Shown: positions 55,097 through 63,553, numbered from the stretch's first letter. The stretch: DNA of 64,000 nt from Cohnella hashimotonis (GCF_030014955.1 NZ_JAGRPV010000001.1:6386001-6450000); one strand, 5' to 3'. The notes: a model not told the origin generated them from the sequence alone. Translations and numbers: made by a program.

Positions 55097-58000
55097 TTAA
55101 TGAATCGTCAGATTAAACCCAGGCTGCAGGTAATACAGGCTCGGATACGCAACATTGCTCGTCGTCAATCCGTTGAACGTCGCCGAGCCGTTGCCGGTGT
55201 AGGTGTAGATGGCCGCGCCTTGGTGCGGACCGGAGAAGCGCGAAGTCGTCACGCCGTCGAGTCCCGTGCCGTTGATGTTGATGTTGTTGAACACGATATT
55301 CTCGAAGCCGCCGCCGTAGCCGAACTGGATCGCGTCGCGCTGCGTATTGAGGATGTCGATGTTCGTGAACGTCACGTTGCGGATGGCGTCGTTCGACGCT
55401 TCCAGATCGATCGCGCCCCGTTCGCCGTTGTACAGGTCCTGGCTCGTGCCGCTATTAATGATCGTCGTGTCCGAGAATACGATGCCGGTGTTGTTCTGGA
55501 AATGGTAGCCCGGGAACACGGTGTTCATCCGGATGCCGGAGCCGCCGACCGTGTCGACGATCAGGTTGTGGTCCGCCTTGTGGCCGCTGCCGCCGAAGAA
55601 GGCGATGCCGCCCGCGCGCCAGTTGTTCTCGATCGTGTTGTAGGAAAACGTGTTGTTGACGCCGGCCGGCGCGCCGTTCGTGTTGCTGGTCCAGACGGCC
55701 AGCGCGTCGTCGCCGTTGTTGCGCAGATTGCTGTTGCGGACGATCGAATTGCTCGTGCCCTGGGCGAAGTTGACGCCGTCGGCCAGGTTGTTGCGGATGC
55801 GGCTGTTCTCGATCGTCAGTCCGTTCGCATAGATCGCGGGCGTATGCGCATAATCGCCGACCCAGAAGCCGCATTCGAAGTGCTCGACCCATACGTCGTG
55901 AATCGTGGAGTTCGAGCCGAAGTTATCCATGAAGCCTTTGTAAATCGCATTTTGGCCGTAGCGCGACCGAAGCTTGGAGTTCATATAGACGTTGCTGAAA
56001 TCCAGCTTGCCGGAGATGCGCAGCGAGATGCCGCCGCCAGCCGCGTTGGGGTTCGTGAACTGGATGTTCGTATGCCAGATGCCCGCACCCGTAACGGTCA
56101 GGTTGTTGATCATGCTGCTGGCAGAGCCGATCTCCCACATGCTGCTCAGGTTAAACGTACCCTCAGGAATGTAGAGCGTCTTGCCGGCCGCGACGGCCGC
56201 CGTCACCGCGGATTTGAACGCCGCGAGATCGTCCTGTCCGTCATTCGCCACAGCGCCGTAGTCGGTTACCGATACGGCGCCCGACGGACGGGCAATGGCG
56301 GTCGGCACCGGCTCGATTTCCAGGAAGTCGACGCCGTATTCCAGGCTGTCCCCGTTGCCCTTCTGAATCCGGATCGTGTCGCCCGGCGCAAGCGGCGTAT
56401 CCATCTTCCAGTGCACTTCGTCGAATCGGAAAAGCGGTCTTCCGCCGCCCGGCGCATCCGCCGGCATGTCGCCGGAGAAGTACTGCCAGTTGTAATACGA
56501 CGAGAGCGATACCGTCTTCACCTTGGTCCCGTTGACGTAGACGTCAAGCGCGCCGTTCAGGCCCATGCCGTCGCCGGAGTCGGGCATCGTAAACCGCATC
56601 GTGACGCCCGCGCCGCCCTGTCCCTGGCGCACGGTCCACTGCGCATAGGAGCCGTTCGACGGCAGCGCCACGTATTTCTGGCCGGACGCCTCCGAGGCGA
56701 TCAGCGCCTGGTCGAAGTTCGGCGCAGCCTGCAGCGTCGCGCCGCCCCCTCTCGTCGCATCCTCCGTGTCGTACCGGAAGTACGGCATGCTCGCGCCGCG
56801 CGCCGCATAGACGGTGAGCGTGGATGCGCTTGTATTATTGGTCTGCTTGGTCGGGACTTCGTTGCCGTCCGCGGCGACGGTCGTCGTCACCGTGTAGCTG
56901 CCGCTGCCCGCCGTCCACGTGCCCGGGATGGCGACGTTGGCGGAAGCGCCCGCTGCCAGCGATCCGCTATAAGAGCCGTTCAGCGTCTGGACGGTCGTGC
57001 CTGCGCCGTTTTTAATCGCGAGCGAGATCGCGTGCGCGCCGGCTGCCGAAGCGATCGTGCCCTGATTTTTCAAATTGACCGTGAAGCTGACGGCGCTATT
57101 CGCGGTCGGGGTGCCCGGCGACCACGATGTCGCGGCGACCAGATCCGAGCTAGAAACGGGCGCAACCGTAAGCGGTGCGGCATTTGTATAGCTGTTGTTC
57201 GCTTCGTTCTGTTCGATGACGGCGTTGTTCTCGTCGACCTTGGCCGAGAGCGTATAGGAAGCCGCGGTCTTGGCGCCCGCGCTCACCGAGACGTTCGCCG
57301 TAGCACCCGCGGCCAGCGCGCCGACCTGCGCGGTGCCGGCGGCATCTCCGTTCAGGTAGAAGTTGACCGTCGTGGCGGCGGATGCCGCCGTGCCGATGTT
57401 TTTAACGGTCGCGTTCAGTGTGAGAGCGTCGGTCTCGATCGGCGAAGCCGGCGACCAGGACATGCCCGTAATCGTCAGGTCCGGATTGGCGGCCGGCGTG
57501 CCGAACACCTGGAATTCGGCGATCTGTCCGGCCGGCGCGCCGGTATTCGCCGTGATGTTCAGCTGCAGACGCTTCACCGTTGCCGTCACGGGAATCGTCA
57601 CCGTGTTGCCGGATGCCGGGTTAAACGTGTAGGTCTGCGAGGAGACCAGGTTCGAGAAGGTTGTGGTCGACTGATTGTGGCCGAGCACCTGAATCGTCTG
57701 GGTCCTCGTGCCCCATTCCGTAGCGGGGTTCAGCTTGAGCACGATGGAAGTGATATCCTGGTTGGCGCCGAAATCGAGCGTCAGCGTGCTCGGATTGCCG
57801 CCGCCTTCCCAGTACGTGGCGGTGTTGTTGTCGTTTGCGTTGGCGGCCACGAAGGATTGCGTATTTGAGGACGCAACGATCGATTTGCCGATCGCAATGT
57901 TGCCGCCCGGCGGCGGCGTAGCGGTCGGCGTCGCGGTTGGGGTTGCCGTAGGCGTCGCCGTCGGGGTCGCGGTTGGGGTTGCCGTAGGCGTCGCCGTCGG

Positions 58001-58984
58001 GGTCGCGGTTGGCGTTGCTGTCGGGGTCGCCGTTGGCGTGGCGGTCGGCGACGTGCCGGCATCGACCGTGATCTGATCCAGATTCACGTTGGCAGAATCG
58101 CCTGCGTCGAATTTGTACGCAATCGTATTGCTGCCGGCGTTCAAGGTCAAGGCTTCCGTTTGCGTGCCCCAGGTGTCCCAGTTAGCCAGACTCGCGAGCG
58201 TGGTCTGACGGATCTTGACGCCGTTGACGTAGACGGACAGCGTTCTGGCGGCGCCGTTCGCGTTGCCGTACTTCAGCGTCACGTTCCGGCTGCCCGCTGC
58301 GGCTGCGTTGACCGTGAACGTCGTCGTCGCCCCTTGCGTCCAGTAGCCGTCGACGAAACCCGTTCCCGCGTAGCCCGCATGGTCCGTATTCACCTTGGCA
58401 CCGCCCGATAACGCGGCATTTTCTGCTTGGTACGTACCCGGAGGCGGCGTTGGCGTCGGCGTCGTGCCGGCCGCAGCGTAGATCTCGAACTCCGACAGCT
58501 GTGCCGCCGGCCAGCCCGTGTTGGCGGTCACGTTCAAACGAACGTACCGGGTGGACGTCGCCGTGAAGTTGATCGTGACGGCGTTGCCGGCTACGGCCGG
58601 GTTAAACGTATAGTTCGCAGAACTCACGATGTTGGCAAACGTTGAACCGTTCGCGCTGCCCTGAACGGCCAGCGTCTGCGTGCGCGTTTCCCAGCTTGAC
58701 GGCAGCTTCAGCACGATCTGGTCGATGTTCACGCTCGCGCCCAGATCGACCTGAATCCATTGCGGGAAAGCGTTGTTCGCGCTCTCCCAATAGGTGCTTG
58801 CATTGCCGTCTTTGACGTTGTCCGGCGCATACGTCTGCGATTGGCCGCTCGCGGTAATCGTCTTGCCGATCGTCAGATTCGCGCCTCCGGCCGCGAACGC
58901 CGGAGAAAAAGAACCGGCGGCAGAGATCCATCCGGTGATCAGCACAATAAGAGCGAGCATCCATGCTGCGTGCTTTTGTCGCAT
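55097..58984 (-). CDS. Secreted alpha-1,3-glucanase (mutanase), GH87
   Basis: 1295 residues, hydrolysing alpha-1,3-glucan of fungal walls or dental/biofilm mutan. Order: signal peptide (1 to ~32), discoidin/F5-8C (~35-175), CBM6/35-like (~185-310), Thr-Pro-Ala linker (~310-360), second discoidin (~360-498), two CARDB Ig-like domains (~498-725), a beta-sandwich (~728-900) and a C-terminal parallel beta-helix (~900-1295). This is the layout of characterised Bacillus circulans/Paenibacillus GH87 enzymes (DS1-CB6-TP-DS2-UCD-catalytic). Asp1069 and the pair Asp1092-Asp1093 (ADGVNF and GDDALAVW) have the 23/24-residue spacing of the GH87 catalytic triad. Start ATG 58984 has AAGGAGG 6 nt upstream; the frame is open 17 codons further. 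A perfect cre lies in its leader. Confidence 0.93.
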   Translation of the reverse strand: MRQKHAAWMLALIVLITGWISAAGSFSPAFAAGGANLTIGKTITASGQSQTYAPDNVKDGNASTYWESANNAFPQWIQVDLGASVNIDQIVLKLPSSWETRTQTLAVQGSANGSTFANIVSSANYTFNPAVAGNAVTINFTATSTRYVRLNVTANTGWPAAQLSEFEIYAAAGTTPTPTPPPGTYQAENAALSGGAKVNTDHAGYAGTGFVDGYWTQGATTTFTVNAAAAGSRNVTLKYGNANGAARTLSVYVNGVKIRQTTLASLANWDTWGTQTEALTLNAGSNTIAYKFDAGDSANVNLDQITVDAGTSPTATPTATPTATPTATPTATPTATPTATPTATPTATPTATPTATPPPGGNIAIGKSIVASSNTQSFVAANANDNNTATYWEGGGNPSTLTLDFGANQDITSIVLKLNPATEWGTRTQTIQVLGHNQSTTTFSNLVSSQTYTFNPASGNTVTIPVTATVKRLQLNITANTGAPAGQIAEFQVFGTPAANPDLTITGMSWSPASPIETDALTLNATVKNIGTAASAATTVNFYLNGDAAGTAQVGALAAGATANVSVSAGAKTAASYTLSAKVDENNAVIEQNEANNSYTNAAPLTVAPVSSSDLVAATSWSPGTPTANSAVSFTVNLKNQGTIASAAGAHAISLAIKNGAGTTVQTLNGSYSGSLAAGASANVAIPGTWTAGSGSYTVTTTVAADGNEVPTKQTNNTSASTLTVYAARGASMPYFRYDTEDATRGGGATLQAAPNFDQALIASEASGQKYVALPSNGSYAQWTVRQGQGGAGVTMRFTMPDSGDGMGLNGALDVYVNGTKVKTVSLSSYYNWQYFSGDMPADAPGGGRPLFRFDEVHWKMDTPLAPGDTIRIQKGNGDSLEYGVDFLEIEPVPTAIARPSGAVSVTDYGAVANDGQDDLAAFKSAVTAAVAAGKTLYIPEGTFNLSSMWEIGSASSMINNLTVTGAGIWHTNIQFTNPNAAGGGISLRISGKLDFSNVYMNSKLRSRYGQNAIYKGFMDNFGSNSTIHDVWVEHFECGFWVGDYAHTPAIYANGLTIENSRIRNNLADGVNFAQGTSNSIVRNSNLRNNGDDALAVWTSNTNGAPAGVNNTFSYNTIENNWRAGGIAFFGGSGHKADHNLIVDTVGGSGIRMNTVFPGYHFQNNTGIVFSDTTIINSGTSQDLYNGERGAIDLEASNDAIRNVTFTNIDILNTQRDAIQFGYGGGFENIVFNNININGTGLDGVTTSRFSGPHQGAAIYTYTGNGSATFNGLTTSNVAYPSLYYLQPGFNLTIH
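57904..58050 (-). repeat. 12-bp repeats encoding the GH87 Thr-Pro-Thr-Ala linker
   Basis: Tandem units such as GGCGTCGCGGTC, with a higher-order 36-bp period, encode about a dozen TPTA units between the CBM6/35-like module and the second discoidin domain. Confidence 0.8.
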
Positions 58985-59224
58985 TATAGTCCTCCTTAAA
59001 TGGGATTGGGCCGATGTTCGAAGTCTCATTCGCAATGATAGCGGTTACAAGTAGTGACGAACCGATATAACCCGACTGCTTCGGTTTGCTCATGCGCGGC
59101 TTGCCTCCATCCTCCCTTCCTCAACTTTACGTACAGCTTTATTATAGTGAGGCGTTCCGCTTGACTATAAGGCGTGATATTACGAAGATGGTAGCCGATT
59201 CCAAGCACCTGGGAAACGAAACGT
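58985..59224 (-). promoter_or_regulatory. Leader and promoter region of the GH87 gene
   Basis: Minus-strand TATAAT (59141-59146) is the best -10 element; no strong -35 is at the right distance. The transcript leader would be about 150 nt. A perfect cre (59036-59049) lies in the leader. Short frames here lack coding character. Confidence 0.45.
59036..59049 (-). promoter_or_regulatory. Perfect catabolite-response element (cre)
   Basis: The minus strand reads TGTAACCGCTATCA, which matches TGWAANCGNTNWCA at every position. It is 52-65 bp upstream of the GH87 start and downstream of the best -10, the roadblock position of CcpA. Confidence 0.8.
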
Positions 59225-59258
59225 AAAAACAGGCCGACCAGGGATCCTGGCTGACCTG
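59225..59258 (-). terminator. Terminator of the FMN reductase gene
   Basis: 13-bp stem with two wobbles and one mismatch (59230-59242 with 59246-59258), 3-nt loop, then TTTTT on the minus strand. It lies 26 bp after the stop at 59285. Confidence 0.85.
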
Positions 59259-59284
59259 CATCGATAAACCGTTTATACGGCAAG

Positions 59285-59848
59285 TTACTGCAATCCCCGC
59301 GACTGGTCGATCCAGCGAAGCAGCGTCTGCACGTATCGCTTCAAATACTTGAGCGTCGTCTCGTCCGTCAGACGGCCGCGCTCGGCATCCACTTTTTCCA
59401 TGACCTGAGAAATGTACATTTTCTGAAAAGGCAGCACCCAGGCCTGCGTCGCCTCCAGCGTCTGCCGGATCTGCTGCTGCGAAAGGATCGTGCCCTTGGG
59501 ACCCGGCGTCGCGCCGACGATGCCGACAGGCTTGTGAATCAACGCGGCCGAGCGGGTGGGCGTGGACGCCCAATCCAGCGCGTTTTTCAGTACGCCGGGA
59601 ATGCCCGAATTGTACTCCGGGCTCACGATCAGCAGCCCGTCCGCGCCCCGGATCGCCTCGCGGTAAAGCCGCACGGCCTCGGGGCCGTCGCCAACGTCGA
59701 TATCCGCATTGTATAAAGGCAAATCCGCGATCGATATGTATTCGTAAGCCGCTTCTTCATCCAGGCTAAGCTCCGGCACGGTGGCCGCGATCATGCGATT
59801 GTACGACTGCTCCCTCAGGCTCCCCACGATGATGCCGATCTTTTTCAT
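59285..59848 (-). CDS. NADPH-dependent FMN reductase (flavodoxin-like quinone/azo reductase type)
   Basis: 187 residues. Flavodoxin-like fold with the FMN phosphate loop GSLREQSYNR and the family motif SPEYNSGIPGVLKNALDW. ATG 59848 (MKKIGIIVGS) has GGGGGAGG 9 nt upstream; the longer frame to 59932 only reads through the dispersed repeat. It follows gap behind a terminator. Probably a two-electron reductase for quinones or a supplier of reduced FMN, in line with the mhq genes nearby. Confidence 0.88.
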   Translation of the reverse strand: MKKIGIIVGSLREQSYNRMIAATVPELSLDEEAAYEYISIADLPLYNADIDVGDGPEAVRLYREAIRGADGLLIVSPEYNSGIPGVLKNALDWASTPTRSAALIHKPVGIVGATPGPKGTILSQQQIRQTLEATQAWVLPFQKMYISQVMEKVDAERGRLTDETTLKYLKRYVQTLLRWIDQSRGLQ

Positions 59849-59883
59849 CCCGATACGCCTCCCCCTTAAGTTGAAGTTAAAAA

Positions 59884-59956
59884 CCGCATATATACATCTA
59901 TTTGCGCCGGCACGGCCCCTTTTAGGAAGCAAAGATGCAAATCAGCATCTTTTTCC
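59884..59956 (+). repeat. Dispersed intergenic repeat, copy B
   Basis: Counterpart of 21080-21151. Here the end forms a good hairpin AAGATGC-AAATCA-GCATCTT (59932-59951) followed by TTTCC, so on the plus strand it looks like a small terminator. It lies 36 bp upstream of the FMN reductase start, in its leader. Confidence 0.5.
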
Positions 59957-60021
59957 TCCTGCCGCCCGGATGAACATCGTTTTCATCCAACCGAACGACT
60001 CCGGCACGCCGCCCCCGTAGA

Positions 60022-60055
60022 AAGGGACGACCGCTTGACTGGCCGGCCGTCCCTT
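60022..60055 (-). terminator. Terminator of the GAPDH gene
   Basis: AAGGGACG (60022-60029) pairs with CGTCCCTT (60048-60055) with extra partial pairing in the loop; on the minus strand TTTC follows. It lies 8 bp after the stop at 60063. Confidence 0.7.
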
Positions 60056-60062
60056 CGTTGCA

Positions 60063-61061
60063 TTAGCGGTTGGCGAGGTAAGCCGCGACTTCGGCGAGTC
60101 GCGAGGCGTAGCCCCATTCATTGTCGTACCAGGCTGCGATCGATACGATGTCTCCTTGTACCTGCGTCAGCGGCAGGTCGATGATCGAAGAATGCGAATC
60201 GCCGACGATGCGCGAGGACGCCCATTCGCCTTCCAGCACGTCCAGCACGCCCTTGAGCTCGCCTTCGGCAGCCGCTGCCCGGAACATATCGTTGATCTCC
60301 TGCGCGGTGACCGGCTTGTCGGTGATCAGGTTGAGCTCGGCGATGCTGCCGGTCCGGGTCGGAATCCGGTAGGCCTTGCCTGTAATCTGAAGATCGGGCC
60401 AGATGAACTTGAGCGCCTTGGCCGCGCCGGACGACGACGGAATGATGTTCTCCGCCGCTGCCCACGAGTCGCGGCGGTCCTTCATCGGCTGATCGGTCAG
60501 CGACTGGGTGTTCGTGTACGAATGGACGGTCGAGAACAAGCCGTGCTTAATGCCGAAGTTCTCGCGAACCAGCTTGACGACCGGAGCCAGCGCGTTGGTT
60601 GTGCAGCTCGCCATGCTGATGATCTTGTGCTTGTCCGGATCGAAGTGGTCGAGATTGATCCCCTTCAGCAGCACCGCGTCGCAATCGTCCAGCGTCTTGC
60701 TCGGGCCGCTGACGAGTACGCGCTTGGCGCCGCGGTCCAGGTGAACCTGGGCGACCGAACGCGTCACGGCACGGCCGGTACAGTCGATGACCAGGTCCAC
60801 GCCGAGCGCCTGCCAGTCCGGCACCTCGCTTGCGGAGTTGATGTACTGGATGTCCCGGCCGCCGATGACGATGCTGCCTTCGCCGCCGGATACCGCCTCG
60901 GGCCACCTTTTATAGTTAGTGTCGACCTCGAACAGCGCGGCCAGCGTGGCCTCGTCCTTGATGTCCGAGATGGATACAGGTACGAACAGATTGTCTTGAA
61001 GGGCGACTCTGAGCAACTGTCTGCCGATGCGTCCAAATCCGAATACCGCTATTTTGCCCAT
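60063..61061 (-). CDS. gap: Type I glyceraldehyde-3-phosphate dehydrogenase
   Basis: 332 residues, full length. Rossmann loop GFGRIGR, active-site ASCTTN with Cys153, catalytic His in HSYTN, and C-terminal WYDNEWGYASR are all present. Start ATG 61061 has GGAGGG 5 nt upstream. It is not in a glycolytic operon (no pgk/tpi/cggR nearby); instead it follows mhqO by 47 bp with no terminator in between, so it may be co-transcribed with the electrophile-stress genes. It is probably a second, specialised copy. Confidence 0.93.
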   Translation of the reverse strand: MGKIAVFGFGRIGRQLLRVALQDNLFVPVSISDIKDEATLAALFEVDTNYKRWPEAVSGGEGSIVIGGRDIQYINSASEVPDWQALGVDLVIDCTGRAVTRSVAQVHLDRGAKRVLVSGPSKTLDDCDAVLLKGINLDHFDPDKHKIISMASCTTNALAPVVKLVRENFGIKHGLFSTVHSYTNTQSLTDQPMKDRRDSWAAAENIIPSSSGAAKALKFIWPDLQITGKAYRIPTRTGSIAELNLITDKPVTAQEINDMFRAAAAEGELKGVLDVLEGEWASSRIVGDSHSSIIDLPLTQVQGDIVSIAAWYDNEWGYASRLAEVAAYLANR

Positions 61062-61108
61062 GTTAACCCTCCGCTATGAATAGAATGAATTTTCCTTGCC
61101 TCTTCAAT

Positions 61109-62083
61109 TTACACCGAATCCCGGTCGGATTGAAGAGCCTGGGGAATTAATTCGCGCACTTCGATCTGCAGCAGGTTAGCTTCGATCTGTTCGCGGTGCG
61201 GTTCGTACCACGAAGGGAGCATCAGCTTGCCGCCCAGCGTTTCCGCAGGCTCGTCGTTCGCGAATCCGGGCGGATCCGTGGCGATCTCGAACAGAATGCC
61301 GCCGCTCTCGCGGAAATAGATAGCGTTGAAGTATTGGCGGTCGATAACCTCCGTCGGGTAGAAGCCGGCTTCGCTTACGTGCTGCTGCCACTGTACGTGT
61401 TCTTCAAAGTCCTTGGCCCTCCAGGCGATATGATGAATCGTGCCGGCACCCGGCGTCCCCCAAGGCATGTCGGTCGTCGGAATGTCGACGATGTTGCCGA
61501 TGTCGCCGAATGCCCGGAAGCGGGTATACCCGTCCTCTTCGCCGATGCGGGTCATGCCGAGCACATGCTCGAGGACCGCCCCCGTCTGCTTGACGTTTGC
61601 GCTGAACAGGATGGCGCCGCCGAAGCCCTTGATGGCCTTGTCAGCCGTGATGCCGCCGAACGACCATTCGCTGTTGGCGCCCGCTTCGCGTTCGACGAGC
61701 TCCAGGCGCAGGCCTTCGTTGTCCTCGAACTGTACGAAGTTTTCCCCGAAGCGCGACGTCTTCTCGAACGAAATTCCGAAGCTTGCGAGACGTTCTTCCC
61801 AGAAAGCAAGGGCGCCGGCCGGCACGACATAAGTCGTTACGCCGACTTGGCCGCCGCCGACCTTGCCCTTGCGGGAGCCGGGATGCGGGAAGAAGGTAAT
61901 GATCGTGCCAGGGCTGCCGTTCTTATCGCCGAAGTAGAGGTGGTACACTTCGGGGGCGTCGAAGTTGATCGTCTTCTTGACGAGCCGGAGGCCCAGGACG
62001 CCGGCATAGAAGTCGACGTTTTCCTGCGGATTTCTGGCGAATGCGGTGATATGGTGGATACCTGCGGTTTGGATGGTAGTCAT
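61109..62083 (-). CDS. mhqO: Ring-cleaving dioxygenase, MhqO-like (VOC/glyoxalase superfamily)
   Basis: 324 residues, two tandem VOC modules. GIHHITAFARNPQENVDFY opens the first and GTIHHIAWRAKDFEEHV the second; metal ligands are expected at His of IHHIA and at Glu of GILFEIATDPPGF. Size and sequence fit B. subtilis MhqO, which detoxifies methylhydroquinone and other electrophiles. It follows the DoxX gene by 51 bp, the same pair and order as mhqO-mhqP reversed in B. subtilis. Confidence 0.9.
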   Translation of the reverse strand: MTTIQTAGIHHITAFARNPQENVDFYAGVLGLRLVKKTINFDAPEVYHLYFGDKNGSPGTIITFFPHPGSRKGKVGGGQVGVTTYVVPAGALAFWEERLASFGISFEKTSRFGENFVQFEDNEGLRLELVEREAGANSEWSFGGITADKAIKGFGGAILFSANVKQTGAVLEHVLGMTRIGEEDGYTRFRAFGDIGNIVDIPTTDMPWGTPGAGTIHHIAWRAKDFEEHVQWQQHVSEAGFYPTEVIDRQYFNAIYFRESGGILFEIATDPPGFANDEPAETLGGKLMLPSWYEPHREQIEANLLQIEVRELIPQALQSDRDSV

Positions 62084-62134
62084 GATTGATTCACTCCTCG
62101 TTTATGTTAGGAAACGCACGATTGGGTTAGCCGA

Positions 62135-62536
62135 TTAAAATAAGTTGAACACGTTGTCGAGCGAGTATGCGCCCGCGCCGGTCAGCGCCACGCCGATCGC
62201 GATGGCGAGCATGACGAGCGGGTATTCGTAGCCATTTGCCGTCGACCATACGCCGTTAGGAGCGTGGACCTTGATGGCGCCGATCATGGCAAGCGCGATC
62301 AGGACCGCGGCGACCGGCGTCAGCAGACCGACCGTGAACAACGCGCCGCCCAGGAATTCCATGAGCCCGGCGATGACGGCCATCGCGACGCCCGGCTTGA
62401 TGCCGACCGATTCCATCCAGCCGCCCGTTCCCTTCGGTCCGTAGCCGCCGAACATGCCGAACAGCTTTTGCGCCCCATGCCCCACAAACAACAAACCTAC
62501 AACGATTCGAATGATCAGCAATCCCGTATCCATCAT
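62135..62536 (-). CDS. mhqP: DoxX-family membrane protein, MhqP-like
   Basis: 133 residues, four hydrophobic segments. The motif VVGLLFVGHGAQKLFGMFGG is the DoxX signature. Adjacent ATG codons at 62536 and 62533 both fit; AAAGGAG lies 9 nt before the first. In B. subtilis MhqP is encoded with MhqO and induced by quinones through loss of MhqR repression. Here it is first in the operon. Confidence 0.88.
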   Translation of the reverse strand: MMDTGLLIIRIVVGLLFVGHGAQKLFGMFGGYGPKGTGGWMESVGIKPGVAMAVIAGLMEFLGGALFTVGLLTPVAAVLIALAMIGAIKVHAPNGVWSTANGYEYPLVMLAIAIGVALTGAGAYSLDNVFNLF

Positions 62537-62570
62537 GATAATTCTCTCCTTTAAAATGTTTATTTTAATT

Positions 62571-62589
62571 TTCTTTAATTAAAGATATT
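62571..62589 (-). promoter_or_regulatory. AT-rich palindrome upstream of mhqP
   Basis: TCTTTAATTAAAGA (62572-62585) is a perfect 14-bp palindrome; with its flank it reads TATCTTTAATTAAAGAA on the minus strand. It shares TATCTTTAATT with the dyad at 62775-62793 and resembles the AT-rich inverted repeat bound by MhqR-type MarR repressors. Confidence 0.5.
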
Positions 62590-62611
62590 AGGTCGGCGAA
62601 AACTTGATCGT

Positions 62612-62713
62612 CTAAATCGGTTCGCGCCATCCCTCGCCTTGCTGCTGACTCACTAGCGTCGTCTTTTCCATCGTCGTTGCCATTGCCATCGTCCTTGCCA
62701 TCGTGCCAGCCAT
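62612..62713 (-). CDS. Possible 33-residue leader peptide
   Basis: ATG 62713 with GAGG about 8 nt upstream opens 33 codons rich in Met, Thr and Ala (MAGTMARTMAMATTMEKTT...) and ends at TAG. It lies in the transcript between the strong promoter at 62788-62816 and mhqP. The Met-rich start comes from a short ATGGCA/ACG-type repeat, so it may be an artefact. Confidence 0.25.
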   Translation of the reverse strand: MAGTMARTMAMATTMEKTTLVSQQQGEGWREPI

Positions 62714-62774
62714 TCGTTATTCCTCATTTCGCCGTTTGTTTTGGTTCGCTTCACTGTGTTTGTTTGGTTCGTTC

Positions 62775-62816
62775 ATCTCTTGAATTAAAGATAATTGATT
62801 TGAAGCATTTTGTCAA
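62775..62816 (-). promoter_or_regulatory. Strong promoter of mhqP-mhqO with overlapping MhqR-like operator
   Basis: Minus strand: perfect -35 TTGACA (62811-62816), 17-bp spacer, -10 TATCTT (62788-62793). The -10 is part of an inverted repeat TATCTTTAATTCAAGAGAT (62775-62793), so a repressor bound there would block initiation. The transcript leader to mhqP would be about 245 nt. Confidence 0.65.
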
Positions 62817-62862
62817 CACCCCTTTTAAAGGTTTTGGGAAGGCTCTCTTTCGCGCAGGCTCG

Positions 62863-63421
62863 GTTTGTTTCTAGTTAGGAGTTCTAGCGGTATGGCGACG
62901 TCCTCGAGGGTTGGTTTGTTTCTAGATGGGACTTCCTGCCACGTGGTCGCATGACGGAGGGCAGGTTAGTTTCTAGATGGGACTTCCTGCGATGTGGTGG
63001 TATCCTCGAGAGCGGGTTTGTTTCTAGTTGGGACTTCCTGCGATGTGGTGGCATCCTGGAGGGCGGGTTTGTTTCTAGTTGGGACTTCCTGCGACGTAGC
63101 GGCATCCTGGAGGGCGGGTTTGTTTCTAGATGGGACTTCCTGCGATGTGGTGGCATGCCGGAGGGCGGGTTTGTTTCTAGATGGGACTTCCTGCGATGTG
63201 GTGGCATGCCGGAGGGCAGGTTTGTTTCTAAATAAGACTTCCTAGGATGTGGTGGCATCCTGGAGGTGGGTTTGTTTCTAGTTGGGACTTCCTGCGATGT
63301 GGTGGCATGCCGGAGGGCAGGTTTGTTTCTAAATAAGACTTCCTAGGATGTGGTGGCATCCTGGAGGTGGGTTTGTTTCTAGTTGGGACTTCCTGCGACG
63401 TAGCGGCATCCTGCAGGATTG
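62863..63421. repeat. 51-bp minisatellite, about eleven units
   Basis: Units begin with GTTTGTTTCTAG and contain GGGACTTCCTGCGATGTGG; most are 51 bp apart (starts near 62863, 62914, 62965, 63016, 63067, 63118, 63169, 63220). Two later units are 49 bp, and a 100-bp composite (51+49) is duplicated exactly at 63203-63296 and 63303-63396. Because 51 is divisible by three, both strands stay open as 17-residue peptide repeats, but no gene is convincing. Confidence 0.9.
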
Positions 63422-63492
63422 GTTTGCTCCCATATGAAGTGAACTGCGCCCTGCGCCGTCCGGACTCTCTTCCCCGCGTTTCCGTTTCGCGC

Positions 63493-63529
63493 AAAAAAAC
63501 GCCGGAACCATCCATTCGGATGGCGCCGG
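63493..63529 (-). terminator. Terminator of the LtrA-like gene
   Basis: Minus strand: CGCCGG and CCATCC arms pair with GGATGG and CCGGCG around a 4-nt loop, followed by seven T (63499-63493). It lies 25 bp after the stop at 63554. Confidence 0.9.
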
Positions 63530-63553
63530 CGGTTGATTGCTAAATCGATTGGT

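Noticed and set aside
59026..59283. 85-codon minus frame between FMN reductase and GH87
   Set aside because: It spans a terminator, a promoter and the cre, and has no ribosome site.
62863..63421. CRISPR array
   Set aside because: Units are contiguous degenerate 51-bp repeats with no unique spacers and no cas genes nearby.
62884..63515. Peptide-repeat genes on either strand of the minisatellite
   Set aside because: No start with a ribosome site; frames break where 49-bp units occur.
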